Source: an uncultured Ruminococcus sp.
GTDB lineage: Bacteria > Bacillota > Clostridia > Monoglobales > Monoglobaceae
Direction of reading: 5' to 3'
Assembly (NCBI GenBank): GCA_902760955.1
Contig: CACWIG010000002.1
Span: forward strand, 21,923 to 85,922
DNA: 64,000 nucleotides
The notes under the pieces: model-generated
Databases searched by the model: none
What the model was told of the DNA's origin: nothing
What the model saw: the letters and a program-made list of their open reading frames with translations, nothing else
Position numbers and translations under genes: made by a program
Shown: positions 1 to 8,980 of the stretch, piece by piece
Position numbering within the stretch: the first letter of the stretch is position 1
Layout of the letters: each line of letters begins with the position of its first letter

Positions 1-357
1 CTGTTTTGCAGTAAGACCTAAGTTTCTCTTAAGTATAACCTTGATATAGTCATCTATAAAACCGATAATTCCGTATAATACGGACACAGCAATCAGTAAA
101 AACATTGTGGAATCGCAAGGCATATCTATGCCCGTCAATACGCTGATGGTATAGCACAAGGCAATCATAATTATGATAGCTCCGATAAAGATAAGTCCGC
201 CCATTGTAGGTGTTCCCGACTTTTTGGCGTGCCACTTCGGTCCTTCCTCACGTATTTCCTGACCGAATTTAAGTCGTCTCAGCACAGGAATTATAAAAAT
301 TCCCAATACCGCCGAGATAATAAACCCACCAATTCCGCCAATTAATAATCCATACAT
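1..357 (-). CDS. mraY: Phospho-N-acetylmuramoyl-pentapeptide-transferase, N-terminal part (MraY)
   Basis: The enzyme moves phospho-MurNAc-pentapeptide from UDP to undecaprenyl phosphate to make lipid I, the first membrane step of peptidoglycan synthesis. Only the first 119 residues are present because the window ends inside the gene. Visible family features are the N-terminal membrane helix, the stretch KKSGTPTMGG around residues 46-55, two further helices, and FIDDYIKV around residues 101-108, which holds the conserved aspartate pair. The start MYGLLIGG sits 34 bases after the murF stop codon. It is the last gene of the dcw operon visible here. Confidence 0.95.
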   Translation of the reverse strand, partial: MYGLLIGGIGGFIISAVLGIFIIPVLRRLKFGQEIREEGPKWHAKKSGTPTMGGLIFIGAIIIMIALCYTISVLTGIDMPCDSTMFLLIAVSVLYGIIGFIDDYIKVILKRNLGLTAKQ

Positions 358-391
358 AATTACTCAATCCTTCCCTTGCGAATAAGTAAAT

Positions 392-1777
392 TTATTTCAT
401 ATTGTCTTCCATAAAATATGCGATTTCTTCAAGGTGCATACTCCTCGATGCCTTTAAAAGCATAACGTCATTTTCTTTAAGTATATTTGGCAATGCACGG
501 CAAGTTTCCTCAATGGTTGCAAACGAGAATATATTTCTCTCCTCCATACCTGCCTCCATTGCCCCCTTTGCAATCAGCTTTGCTCTCTCTCCCACAGTTA
601 TCAGACAGTCAACATTAAAGTTTGGTATAATCTTTCCCGTGTTCAAATGTTCTCTCTCAGATATTGTGCCAAGCTCCATCATATCACCAAGACACGCAAT
701 TTTCCTGTCGCCTGCCTCACTCAGCTTCAATATTTCAAGTCCCGACTTCATAGATGTGGGATTTGCGTTATAGCAATCCTTTATAACTGTATATTTGCCG
801 ATTTTGATAGCGGCTTGTCTTAATCCCACAGGGATAAACTCTCGTATGCCGTCAATAATTGCACTGACAGGAACATTGTACTTCATACCCACCAGAATAG
901 AGGATAGAGCATTATACACGTGGTGTCCCCCCGGAACGCTTATCTCCGCCTTGTAATCCACTCCGTCAGAGCAAAATGTAAACTCGGTGTTTTCAGCATA
1001 TGTCTTAATATCTTCTGCCACAAGGTCACACTTTTCATTTTTTATTCCGCCATACAGCGTCTCAAAATCAAGAGTTCCGTTTATACCCCACAGCATATCA
1101 TCATCACCGTTTAATATAACTGTTCCGCCATCCGATAAGCCTTCAAGCGCTTCAAGCTTAGCTTTTAATATTCCCTCGCGGCTGCCTAAATTCTCAATAT
1201 GCGAAACACCGACATTTGTTATGACAACAGTATCAGGTTTTACCGCCGCAGTTATTCTTGACAGCTCGCCAAAATGGTTCATACCCATTTCGATTACTGC
1301 CATCTCGTGTTCTTTATTCAATCTGAACAAGGTGTGCGGAACGCCTATCTCATTGTTAAAATTGCCCTCTGTCACAAGAGTGTTGTATTTTTGGGCAAGC
1401 ACACAGCCTATCATAGAGCGTGTAGATGTTTTTCCCACACTTCCTGTAACCGCAACGATTGGAATTCTCATTTTTCTTCTGTACTCGCCTGCCAAATCAA
1501 GAAGAGCCTGCGATGTATTATCCACAAGTATAAGCGGAAGTCCGTCAGCTACGTTTGCCCCTCTTTCGGCAATACAGCAAACAGCGCCTTTTTCTACTGC
1601 TGATGGAATAAATTTATGTCCGTCAGAGTTTTCACCCTTGAGAGCAAAAAATAATGCCCCATCATCAATAGTTCTTGTATCTGTCGAAACGGAACTGACC
1701 ATTGTTTCAGAGTCGCAGTTTACAAGCTCGCCGTTTAATACCTCGGCAACCATTCCAAGATTAAATATACTTTCCAT
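392..1777 (-). CDS. murF: UDP-N-acetylmuramoyl-tripeptide--D-alanyl-D-alanine ligase (MurF)
   Basis: This cytoplasmic ligase adds D-Ala-D-Ala to the UDP-MurNAc-tripeptide using ATP, the last soluble step of peptidoglycan precursor synthesis. The protein has 461 residues, normal for the family. The ATP-binding loop VTGSVGKTSTRS lies near residue 111, followed by the Mur central-domain motif EGNFNNEIGVP and the C-terminal domain with KDCYNANPTSM. The start codon is preceded by a GGGGAT ribosome site at good spacing. It lies 22 bases after murE, so the two are probably cotranscribed. Confidence 0.97.
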   Translation of the reverse strand: MESIFNLGMVAEVLNGELVNCDSETMVSSVSTDTRTIDDGALFFALKGENSDGHKFIPSAVEKGAVCCIAERGANVADGLPLILVDNTSQALLDLAGEYRRKMRIPIVAVTGSVGKTSTRSMIGCVLAQKYNTLVTEGNFNNEIGVPHTLFRLNKEHEMAVIEMGMNHFGELSRITAAVKPDTVVITNVGVSHIENLGSREGILKAKLEALEGLSDGGTVILNGDDDMLWGINGTLDFETLYGGIKNEKCDLVAEDIKTYAENTEFTFCSDGVDYKAEISVPGGHHVYNALSSILVGMKYNVPVSAIIDGIREFIPVGLRQAAIKIGKYTVIKDCYNANPTSMKSGLEILKLSEAGDRKIACLGDMMELGTISEREHLNTGKIIPNFNVDCLITVGERAKLIAKGAMEAGMEERNIFSFATIEETCRALPNILKENDVMLLKASRSMHLEEIAYFMEDNMK

Positions 1778-1799
1778 ATAACTATCCCCTTTTACCGCA

Positions 1800-3251
1800 T
1801 TAGTCGCCTTGTATATTCAAAAGCTTTCTTACGATTTCTCTCTCATCAAAATCAATTGTTCTGTCAGCAAGAATTTGATATGTTTCGTGACCCTTTCCCG
1901 CAAGCAACACGATATCGTTTTTCTTTGCGTGATCCAAAGCAAACTCAATAGCCTCAAATCTGTTTATAACAACAGTGTATTCACAGTTGCCGTCTTTTAC
2001 GCCCTCAACAACCTGCTCAACTATCTGCTCAGGGTCCTCACTTCTCGGATTGTCGCTGGTGACAACGCAATAATCCGAAAGTGCCGCCGCAATCCTACCC
2101 ATTTTGGGACGTTTGGTCTTGTCGCGGTCACCGCCGCAACCAAACACGGTTATAATTCTGCCCTTACAAAAGCCACGTATTGTACTTATAACATTGTAAA
2201 GTCCGTCAGGCGTATGTGCATAGTCTATTATAACACTGAAGTCTTTGCCTGTTTCAACTACTTCAATTCTGCCTTTTACCCCTCTTGCATTTCTCAAACC
2301 TGCAACGGCATCCTCCATAGGAATGCCCACAGATACCAGACAGGAAAGTGCAGTAAGTGCATTATATACCGAGAACTTGCCAGGAATTCCTAATTCAACA
2401 CCAAACTTTTTGTTATCATATGTCACATCAAAGGAAATCCCTTTTTCTGACAGAGCAACATTTGACGCTCTCATATCACATTCTTTTTCTATGCCATATG
2501 TCAGCATCTTATCACACTTTGAAACGCCCAGCAAATAATCGGACGCTTCATCATCTCTATTTACAACACCCGACTTGGAAATAGTATATAAAATTCCCTT
2601 GGCGGCAATATACTTTTCCATAGTTTCGTGGAAGTCAAGATGGTCCTGGGTAATGTTGGTGAATGCACCTACATCAAATCTGCAAGCTGCCACGCGGTCA
2701 AGCACCAATGAATGAGAAGACACCTCCATAACCACATAGTCAGCACCTTTATCGGCCATCTGTGAAAATAACTGCATAAGTTCCAACGAATCAGGAGTTG
2801 TATGTTGCGACGGAATAACCTCTGCACCTATCATATTCTGATTTGTTCCTATCAAGCCAACACGCTTACCCATTGACTCAAGAACCGATTTAATGAGATA
2901 TGTTGTTGTGGTCTTACCATTTGTCCCCGTAATTCCGATAAGTTTAAACTTTCTTTCGGGATGATCATAGAAGGTAGCCGACATTAAAGCGAGGGCAAGC
3001 CTTGTGTTGTCGCATATAACGCAGGTTACGCCAAGCTCACTCATATCACGTTCTGCAATAATAGCAACCGCACCTCTTGCAACTGCGTCTGCCGCATATT
3101 TGTGTCCGTCTGTCTTAAACCCTGTAATACAAACAAACGCATTACCTGGTCTTACCTCCATAGAATTAAATGCTATGCCCGTAATATTAAGCTGTGTTCC
3201 GCCTATAATATTTTTCGATTCAACATCAACAAGTAAATCAGCAAGTTTCAT
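1800..3251 (-). CDS. murE: UDP-MurNAc-L-Ala-D-Glu--meso-diaminopimelate ligase (MurE)
   Basis: It adds the third residue to the stem peptide of peptidoglycan. The ATP loop ITGTNGKTTTT is near residue 109. The substrate motif TSDNPRSEDP is the DNPR form typical of enzymes that use meso-diaminopimelate rather than lysine, which fits dapL and dapF elsewhere in the window. I chose the ATG at 3251 because it lies nine bases from GAGG and gives the common MKLADLL start. An ATG two codons upstream (3257) is possible but sits too close to the ribosome site. The gene lies between the penicillin-binding protein and murF. Confidence 0.96.
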   Translation of the reverse strand: MKLADLLVDVESKNIIGGTQLNITGIAFNSMEVRPGNAFVCITGFKTDGHKYAADAVARGAVAIIAERDMSELGVTCVICDNTRLALALMSATFYDHPERKFKLIGITGTNGKTTTTYLIKSVLESMGKRVGLIGTNQNMIGAEVIPSQHTTPDSLELMQLFSQMADKGADYVVMEVSSHSLVLDRVAACRFDVGAFTNITQDHLDFHETMEKYIAAKGILYTISKSGVVNRDDEASDYLLGVSKCDKMLTYGIEKECDMRASNVALSEKGISFDVTYDNKKFGVELGIPGKFSVYNALTALSCLVSVGIPMEDAVAGLRNARGVKGRIEVVETGKDFSVIIDYAHTPDGLYNVISTIRGFCKGRIITVFGCGGDRDKTKRPKMGRIAAALSDYCVVTSDNPRSEDPEQIVEQVVEGVKDGNCEYTVVINRFEAIEFALDHAKKNDIVLLAGKGHETYQILADRTIDFDEREIVRKLLNIQGD

Positions 3252-3276
3252 TTTCATTTACCTCTTTCATATATGT

Positions 3277-5547
3277 TTAATCAGCACCAACTTCTGAATA
3301 AGAAAAATCAAGTGTAACAACCGTTCCAGGTTCGACTATTGTTCCTGCCGCAGGGTTTTGTGCCGAACATACTGCAGTGCCTGAACCCGACACACCCTTG
3401 ACTCTTGCATTTAAGCCTGAGCTTACTATGGTAGCAGCGGCCTCAGATGCACTCATATTCTTAACATCAGGAATTGTTATATTACGTGATATCTCCGTAC
3501 CGTCCAAATAAACAACAACTGTAGAACCTGTGGTAAGTCTTGTGTGTGCCTTTGGAATTTGATCGGTTATAACCTTTCCTGTTCCCTTTGTCCTGATTTC
3601 AAAGCCTGCTTCCTTGAATACCTTTTGTGCCTCTTCTACTGACTTGCCTGAAACATCAGGAACTTCAACCTCAACAAACTTCTTCTCGTCCTCGTTATAT
3701 TTAGGTTCAACGCCGATGTACTGCAAAGTTTCCTCTAAAATATTCTTTACTACAGGTGCTGCAATGACACCGCCGTAATACGGCATATCGTCTGCCGGTT
3801 GGTCAAGGATTACAAGACAGGCTACCTTTGGGTCATCTGCGGGGGCAAAGCCTATGAATGATGCAACATAATTGCCGTTTCCACGCGGAATTTTCTCTGA
3901 TGTACCTGTTTTACCTGCAATGCGGTAGCCTGCAATATATGCATTTTTACCGCCGCCCTTTGATACAACAGACTCAAGTATTGAGCACATTGTTCTGCTT
4001 GTTTCCTCTGATATTACCTGTCTGACCTTTTCAGGTTCTTTCTTCTCTATAACAATATTGTCAGAATTGACTATTTCCTTCACCAGATGCGGTTTATACA
4101 AAGTTCCGCCATTTGCGATTGCACTTACAGCAGTTATCATTTGAAGAGGCGTTACAGTGATAGACTGTCCGAATGATGATGTAGCCAAGTCTACCTCTGT
4201 AAAATTGCTTTCCACAAAACCAACACCTGCTGTTTCGCCAGGAAGCTCTATTCCTGTCTCCTCAAAAAAACCAAACGCACGGATATTTTTCAAAAATTCT
4301 GTTCTTCCGATTTTCTGACCGATAGAAATAAAAGCAGGGTTGCAGGAATTTTGTACTGCCTCAGCAAAAGTCTGATGCCCGTGTCCCGAACGATTTGCAC
4401 AATGTATTAAATGCGGTCCTACCTGCACCGAACCTCCGCAGTTAAATGAGTCGGACAAGGTACAGGAGCCTGTTTCCAGAGACGTAGATGCTACAACCGA
4501 TTTGAATGTAGAACCAGGCTCATACGAATCAACAACCGCCTTGTTTCTTCTGACAGTTTGAATAGCCTGATTGAACTTTGTTACATACTCCATTCCGTTA
4601 AGACTTTTAAGTTCTTCTTTGATATTTGGATTTTTTTCTTCTATTGCCTCAGTTATTTCAAAGGGAGCATTCAGGTCATAGTCAGGCTTGGTCGCCATAG
4701 CCAAGACTTCGCCCGTATTTACATCCATAACAATCGCAGCCGCACCCTCTTCAAGTTTATTGGATATACGTGCCTGCTCTAAGTGCTTTTCAACATAGCT
4801 CTGTATAACCTCATCAATAGTTAAAACAACGCTGCAACCATCCTGAGCCTCAATATAGCTTTCGTAATCGTTCCCAGATTCTATTCCTGCTGTATCTCTG
4901 GTGGACACAACTCTGCCGGGAATACCGCTTAACTGATTATCAAAGACACTCTCTATTCCCTCAAGGCCTTGATTATCATCACCGACAAAGCCAATAACGT
5001 GTGACGCAAGATTATTATACGGATAATACCTCTTTACATCATCCACAAAGCTTACGCCCGACACCTTCTTCTGCTCTAAATATGTTCTTACCTCATCAGC
5101 CTTATCCTTGTCTACCTTCTTTTTGATATACTCAAAACTGCTTTGTTTATTTACTTTATTTGCAACATCCTGACTGTCAAGCTCTAATATTCCCGCAATA
5201 TCATCCGCAAAGGTTTGCACCGATAAAGATACCTTCTCTAATGATGTCCTAAGATTTTTAGGGTCTATGCTTATTGTTTCCACAGACGTATTGCTGGCTA
5301 ATACCTTATAGTTTCTATCATAGATTTTGCCACGCTTTGCACGAACAGTATTGTCACTTGTCTGTTGTTCCAAAGCGGCTCTGGATAATTCCTCACCCTT
5401 GATAATCTGGTGCCACGCCGTACGCAGTATAAGAACTGCGAACAAAATAGTTGCCGCAGCCATTATGATTATTACTCTCTTTCTGTGAATAGGTCTGCTG
5501 CCCGACACAAAGTTATCGGACAATTTAGGTCTACGATTTTCACTCAC
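3277..5547 (-). CDS. ftsI: Class B penicillin-binding protein with two PASTA domains (FtsI/SpoVD type)
   Basis: A membrane-anchored DD-transpeptidase that cross-links septal or spore peptidoglycan. One N-terminal helix (about residues 25-45) is followed by a dimerisation domain and the transpeptidase domain. The catalytic motifs are SxxK in EPGSTFKS near residue 346, SxN as SCN near 401 and KTG in AGKTGTSEK near 546. Two PASTA repeats follow (about 620-680 and 690-755), beginning VEVPDVSGKS and ITIPDVKNMS. Its position between ftsL and murE is that of the divisional PBP, but two PASTA domains also fit SpoVD; the sequence alone does not decide. A GTG start at 5547 has AGAGG eight bases upstream; another GTG three codons earlier overlaps that site. 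Confidence 0.92.
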   Translation of the reverse strand: MSENRRPKLSDNFVSGSRPIHRKRVIIIMAAATILFAVLILRTAWHQIIKGEELSRAALEQQTSDNTVRAKRGKIYDRNYKVLASNTSVETISIDPKNLRTSLEKVSLSVQTFADDIAGILELDSQDVANKVNKQSSFEYIKKKVDKDKADEVRTYLEQKKVSGVSFVDDVKRYYPYNNLASHVIGFVGDDNQGLEGIESVFDNQLSGIPGRVVSTRDTAGIESGNDYESYIEAQDGCSVVLTIDEVIQSYVEKHLEQARISNKLEEGAAAIVMDVNTGEVLAMATKPDYDLNAPFEITEAIEEKNPNIKEELKSLNGMEYVTKFNQAIQTVRRNKAVVDSYEPGSTFKSVVASTSLETGSCTLSDSFNCGGSVQVGPHLIHCANRSGHGHQTFAEAVQNSCNPAFISIGQKIGRTEFLKNIRAFGFFEETGIELPGETAGVGFVESNFTEVDLATSSFGQSITVTPLQMITAVSAIANGGTLYKPHLVKEIVNSDNIVIEKKEPEKVRQVISEETSRTMCSILESVVSKGGGKNAYIAGYRIAGKTGTSEKIPRGNGNYVASFIGFAPADDPKVACLVILDQPADDMPYYGGVIAAPVVKNILEETLQYIGVEPKYNEDEKKFVEVEVPDVSGKSVEEAQKVFKEAGFEIRTKGTGKVITDQIPKAHTRLTTGSTVVVYLDGTEISRNITIPDVKNMSASEAAATIVSSGLNARVKGVSGSGTAVCSAQNPAAGTIVEPGTVVTLDFSYSEVGAD

Positions 5548-5633
5548 CGCTAACACCTCTTGTATAAATTCAAAATATGCCGTCCGAATTCACAAGGTCG
5601 GACGGCACCCGTATTAGTATATTCAAATTAATT

Positions 5634-6233
5634 CTATTTTAAAACCCTAAAAGCATTTACAAGTGTTCCCGATACACCTGTCAACGCACCTGATGACGTA
5701 TTCGGTATCGTTCCATCTCCGCCTTCATCTCCCATATCCATATCTATATAGAATATTTGATATGATTGGGGTTTCATCATTCCTAAATTTTCTTTTGCAT
5801 ATTTTTCGATTTCATTCATCTCAAACTGCTTGTCTATTTTAGCTTGTGCCGCTTGATTTGACGCTAATATCTCATTTCTCTGCGACTCTAATTCCTTTAT
5901 TTGCTGATTACAGCTCAGTATTATGCCATATCTGTATAAAACCGTAATACAAAGAATAAACAATACTCCTGCAAGCACAACAACCCTTGTAATTTTTGCC
6001 CTGTCTGCCCTTGCCTTTTTGTCAGCCTTTGAACGATTAGGTATTTTTTGAGCATCAGGCGTTGTCTTTGGATTGACGCTTGGTCTTGGATATCTGACAG
6101 GAATATCATAAGCCGTACTGCTTGTTCCTGTGTACATTCTGTCACTATATACTCTGTCACTGCTGTATAAATTACGTGAATTATATGTATAACTGTTGTT
6201 TTTGTATTTCGCAGGTGCAGGCACAGCTCTCAT
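5634..6233 (-). CDS. ftsL: Cell division protein FtsL / septum formation initiator-like
   Basis: A bitopic division protein of 199 residues. The N-terminal half is polar, rich in Tyr, Ser and Arg, and low in complexity. A single membrane helix lies around residues 82-103 (VVVLAGVLFILCITVLYRYG). A coiled coil follows, with LESQRNEIL and KIDKQFEMNEIEKYAKENLGM, the heptad pattern of FtsL/DivIC. The order rsmH-ftsL-PBP supports the call. The long cytoplasmic tail is more than B. subtilis FtsL carries. The ATG at 6233 lies directly against AAAGG; a GTG three codons later (6224) has better spacing and may be the true start. Confidence 0.85.
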   Translation of the reverse strand: MRAVPAPAKYKNNSYTYNSRNLYSSDRVYSDRMYTGTSSTAYDIPVRYPRPSVNPKTTPDAQKIPNRSKADKKARADRAKITRVVVLAGVLFILCITVLYRYGIILSCNQQIKELESQRNEILASNQAAQAKIDKQFEMNEIEKYAKENLGMMKPQSYQIFYIDMDMGDEGGDGTIPNTSSGALTGVSGTLVNAFRVLK

Positions 6234-6243
6234 CCTTTCATAT

Positions 6244-7179
6244 TTATAGTTTTTCTATCACCCTCAGCTTTGCACTATGGGCTCTGAAGTTTTTGTTCAA
6301 CTCTTCATTGGTTGCAACTATCGGTTTGCGATTAACCAATTTTACAACAGGCGTTTTCCCACACACACATATGGGAAAATCCTTAGGACATACACACCCT
6401 GATGCCAGCTCTGAAAAAGCATTCTTAACAATTCTGTCCTCAAGGGAGTGAAATGTTATAACTGCCAATCTGCCGCCAGGCTTTAAGCAGTCGACAAAAT
6501 CTTTTATAGCATCTTCAAGTCCGTCAAGCTCACTGTTGACCTCTATTCTGATGGCCTGAAAAGTTCTCTTTGCGGGATGCTTGTCCCCATATCTCTCAGA
6601 GGGAGGAAATGCGGCTTTTATTATCTCGGAAAGTTCAAGTGTTGTTTCTATGGGCTTTACGTTTCGTCTTTCACATATTTCCCTTGCAATCCTTCTTGCA
6701 TATCTATCCTCGCCGTACTTGAATATTATATCAGCAAGTCTTGCTTCATCATATGTATTGACAACAAGATATGCATCTTTATCAGCACTTTTATCCATAC
6801 GCATATCAAGCCTTGCATCTGCGTTATAGCTGAAACCTCTCTCAGCAGTATCCAACTGATATGAGGAAACCCCCAAATCAAGAATAGCTCCGTCAAGTGC
6901 CTCAATGTGCATTTCGGATAAAATGCTTTTAATATTGAAAAAGTTATTATGTGTAAGCACAATATTGCACTTATAATCTGAAAGTCTTTCCTTTGCCGCA
7001 GACAAAGCATCTTCATCACGGTCAATGCCGATAAGTGTACCTTTTTCAGACAATTTTGAGCAAACATACGAGGAATGTCCGCCGCCGCCTAAGGTTCCGT
7101 CAGCATACGTTCCGTCAGGTACGACTTTTAACAAATCAACACTTTCGTCAAGCAGAACAGATATATGTTTAAAATTCAT
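6244..7179 (-). CDS. rsmH: 16S rRNA (cytosine1402-N4)-methyltransferase RsmH (MraW)
   Basis: This SAM-dependent enzyme methylates N4 of C1402 in the ribosomal P site. The protein has 311 residues. The SAM-binding region YADGTLGGGGHSS is near residue 25, DGAILDLGVSS near 100, and the late motif KPGGRLAVITFHSLEDR near 240. The ribosome site GGAGGG lies six bases before the ATG. It follows mraZ by 11 bases and is the usual second gene of the dcw operon. Confidence 0.98.
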   Translation of the reverse strand: MNFKHISVLLDESVDLLKVVPDGTYADGTLGGGGHSSYVCSKLSEKGTLIGIDRDEDALSAAKERLSDYKCNIVLTHNNFFNIKSILSEMHIEALDGAILDLGVSSYQLDTAERGFSYNADARLDMRMDKSADKDAYLVVNTYDEARLADIIFKYGEDRYARRIAREICERRNVKPIETTLELSEIIKAAFPPSERYGDKHPAKRTFQAIRIEVNSELDGLEDAIKDFVDCLKPGGRLAVITFHSLEDRIVKNAFSELASGCVCPKDFPICVCGKTPVVKLVNRKPIVATNEELNKNFRAHSAKLRVIEKL

Positions 7180-7190
7180 ATTCTGCCCTC

Positions 7191-7622
7191 CTATAATCCA
7201 ATACTCTTTGCAATACTCGAAACCTTGTCCATATCGATTTTGTTATCAGAATATTTCTTCCAATTATCAAGACTCCAAATTTCAACCTTTGTATGCTCGC
7301 CGACAACGACAATCTCCTTTGTCAATCCTGCATCTTTGCGTATATCGGGAGGGATAACGGCACGCCCCTGTGTGTCAAGTGCACACTCAGCCGAATGTGA
7401 ATGAATATATCTCATCATCATTGCTCTATCTTCTGGGGCAATCTGTGCAACACGTTCCATAAACACATTCCATTGTTCTACAGGATATACGTTTACACAA
7501 TTCTCATCAAACACTGCACCAAAGGCGACAACAAAGGTTTCGCCAAGTGAAGACCTGAATTTAGCAGGTATGTTTACTCTGCCTTTCGCGTCAATGTTTT
7601 GTTCATATATACCGGTTAACAC
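7191..7622 (-). CDS. mraZ: Transcriptional regulator MraZ
   Basis: A 143-residue DNA-binding protein that represses the dcw operon and also binds nucleoid DNA. The two tandem AbrB-like halves each carry the DxxGR signature: DAKGRVNIPAKFR near residue 12 and DTQGRAVIPPDIRK near 85. The start is GTG, eight bases after AAAGGAGG. It is first in the operon, with candidate MraZ boxes just upstream, so autorepression is likely (inference). Confidence 0.97.
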   Translation of the reverse strand: MLTGIYEQNIDAKGRVNIPAKFRSSLGETFVVAFGAVFDENCVNVYPVEQWNVFMERVAQIAPEDRAMMMRYIHSHSAECALDTQGRAVIPPDIRKDAGLTKEIVVVGEHTKVEIWSLDNWKKYSDNKIDMDKVSSIAKSIGL

Positions 7623-7690
7623 ATTTGCCGCCTCCTTTCACAGCCGAATTTACAGATATAAATCAGGCAAAGAGTTATACAATTCATTTA

Positions 7691-7763
7691 ATGCATTTCG
7701 ATACATTTCAATCCATTTCTCTCCACCTTTTATCATTCTAATACATTTATACGAAAAAGGCAA
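7691..7763 (-). promoter_or_regulatory. dcw operon promoter with MraZ-type direct repeats
   Basis: The minus strand shows a -35 TTGCCT (7758-7763), a 17-base spacer and a -10 TAGAAT (7735-7740). Just downstream are TGG/TGN pentamers at exact 10-base intervals: TGGAG (7721-7725), TGGAT (7711-7715), TGTAT (7701-7705) and TGCAT (7691-7695), with a ninth-base-shifted TGAAT at 7682-7686. MraZ is known to bind direct TGGG-type repeats spaced by 10 bases near mraZ promoters. The position over the start of transcription fits repression. Confidence 0.75.
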
Positions 7764-7852
7764 GACTTTTTTTGAAATTTTTTTAATTTTTTTTTACAAT
7801 TTCTTTATAAATTAAATTTTTTAAAACAATATTTGACATAAAAGGTATTTTA

Positions 7853-8093
7853 CAGGACGATGTGGGCATCGTCCCCTACAATTTGTGCACTAAATTATAC
7901 GTTGAGAATTACGTTCTCAAATAACGGGACGTCGGGGACGCCGTCCCCTACAAATTTAATTTTCATATATTCTATATTTGTTCGCATATTGTGGAACGTC
8001 ATAAATGCCGTCCCCTACAAATATGCAACAAATTGCCTATTTGGCAAATACGCAAACAATCACGTGTAGGGTTCGGCGTCCCCGACGAACCGC
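7853..8093. repeat. Cluster of four REP-like repeat units
   Basis: No gene is present between mraZ and the accA terminator. The stretch holds three units of the type GGGACG..CGTCCCCTACAA on the plus strand (7853-7885, 7925-7957, 7991-8025) and one inverted unit (8064-8093, GTGTAGGG..CGAACCGC). Each unit is an imperfect hairpin ending in CCCCTACAA. A separate small hairpin, TTGAGAA..TTCTCAA, lies at 7902-7918. The same units occur near 16.1, 34.3-34.7 and 63.9 kb, so this is a dispersed family. Confidence 0.8.
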
Positions 8094-8134
8094 AAAATGC
8101 CGACAAATATACAACAAATTGCCCAATTACGACA

Positions 8135-8168
8135 AAAGGCAGAAACGAAGTTAATCGTTTCTGCCTTT
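8135..8168 (-). terminator. Terminator of the fatty-acid operon
   Basis: A perfect 14-bp stem (AAAGGCAGAAACGA paired with TCGTTTCTGCCTTT) with a six-base loop lies 22 bases beyond the accA stop codon. On the minus strand it ends in TTTTG. Confidence 0.85.
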
Positions 8169-8190
8169 AATACACACTTATTATACTTTA

Positions 8191-8967
8191 TTATAATTTG
8201 CCTATGTTTCTGTACTTTTGATATCTTTTTTCAAGAAGTTCATCTATCGGCATATCTTTTAATTCAGACAGCTCTGCCAATATCTCACACTTTAGATTAT
8301 CGCAAATTTCGTCATAAGACATATTTTCTTCTTCGATAACCTTATCTGCAACATCAAAGTTATATAAATCATTAGCTGTAAGCTTTAACGCCTCTGCCGC
8401 CTCGTCTGCCTTGGCAGAGTCCTTCCAGAGAATACTTGCACAACCCTCAGGCGAAATAACAGAATATACTGCGTTTTCAAGCATAATTATGGAATCGGCA
8501 ACCGACAAAGCAAGAGCACCGCCGCTGCCGCCTTCGCCTGTAACAACAGAGATTATCGGTGTTTTTAAGGTCATCATTTCCATCAGATTTTCTGCAATGG
8601 CAAGACCCTGACCTCTCTCCTCAGCACCCATTCCGCAATACGCACCTGAGCTGTTAATTATACAAATAACAGGTCTGTTGAACTTTTCTGCCTGCTTCAT
8701 AAGCCTTAATGCTTTTCTGTAACCCTCGGGGCTTGGACAGCCGAAGTTCCTTTTTATTCTTTCGTTTACGTCGTTGCCGCGTTCCATCGCAATAATGGTA
8801 ACAGGCATATCGTTCAGAAAACCGATACCGCCGACAATTGCTCCGTCATCAGAAAATCTTCTGTCGCCGTGGAACTCAACAAATTTAGTTATCATTCTGT
8901 TTACAAAAAACGCTCCCGACGGACGATTGCTATTTCTGGCTTTTAAAACTTTTTCATATGCACCCAT
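8191..8967 (-). CDS. accA: Acetyl-CoA carboxylase carboxyltransferase subunit alpha (AccA)
   Basis: With AccD it moves carboxyl from carboxybiotin to acetyl-CoA, giving malonyl-CoA for fatty-acid synthesis. The 258 residues form a crotonase fold. Visible features are FVEFHGDRRFSDDGAIVGGI near residue 31, NFGCPSPEGYRKALR near 75 and GEGGSGGALAL near 144, the oxyanion-hole region. It is shorter than the E. coli protein, as in many Firmicutes, because the N-terminal extension is absent. It is the last gene of the operon and lies 13 bases after accD. Confidence 0.96.
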   Translation of the reverse strand: MGAYEKVLKARNSNRPSGAFFVNRMITKFVEFHGDRRFSDDGAIVGGIGFLNDMPVTIIAMERGNDVNERIKRNFGCPSPEGYRKALRLMKQAEKFNRPVICIINSSGAYCGMGAEERGQGLAIAENLMEMMTLKTPIISVVTGEGGSGGALALSVADSIIMLENAVYSVISPEGCASILWKDSAKADEAAEALKLTANDLYNFDVADKVIEEENMSYDEICDNLKCEILAELSELKDMPIDELLEKRYQKYRNIGKL

Positions 8968-8980
8968 AATAATCCTCCCA

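Noticed and set aside
50..235. 61-codon plus-strand frame
   Set aside because: Antisense to mraY; no ribosome site.
987..1781. Long open frame of 264 codons on the plus strand
   Set aside because: It is antisense to murF over its full length, has no ribosome site, and its composition mirrors the murF codons.
7853..8093. Regularly spaced repeats that might be a CRISPR array
   Set aside because: The units differ in core sequence and orientation, spacing is uneven, and there are no cas genes. They are REP-like hairpins.
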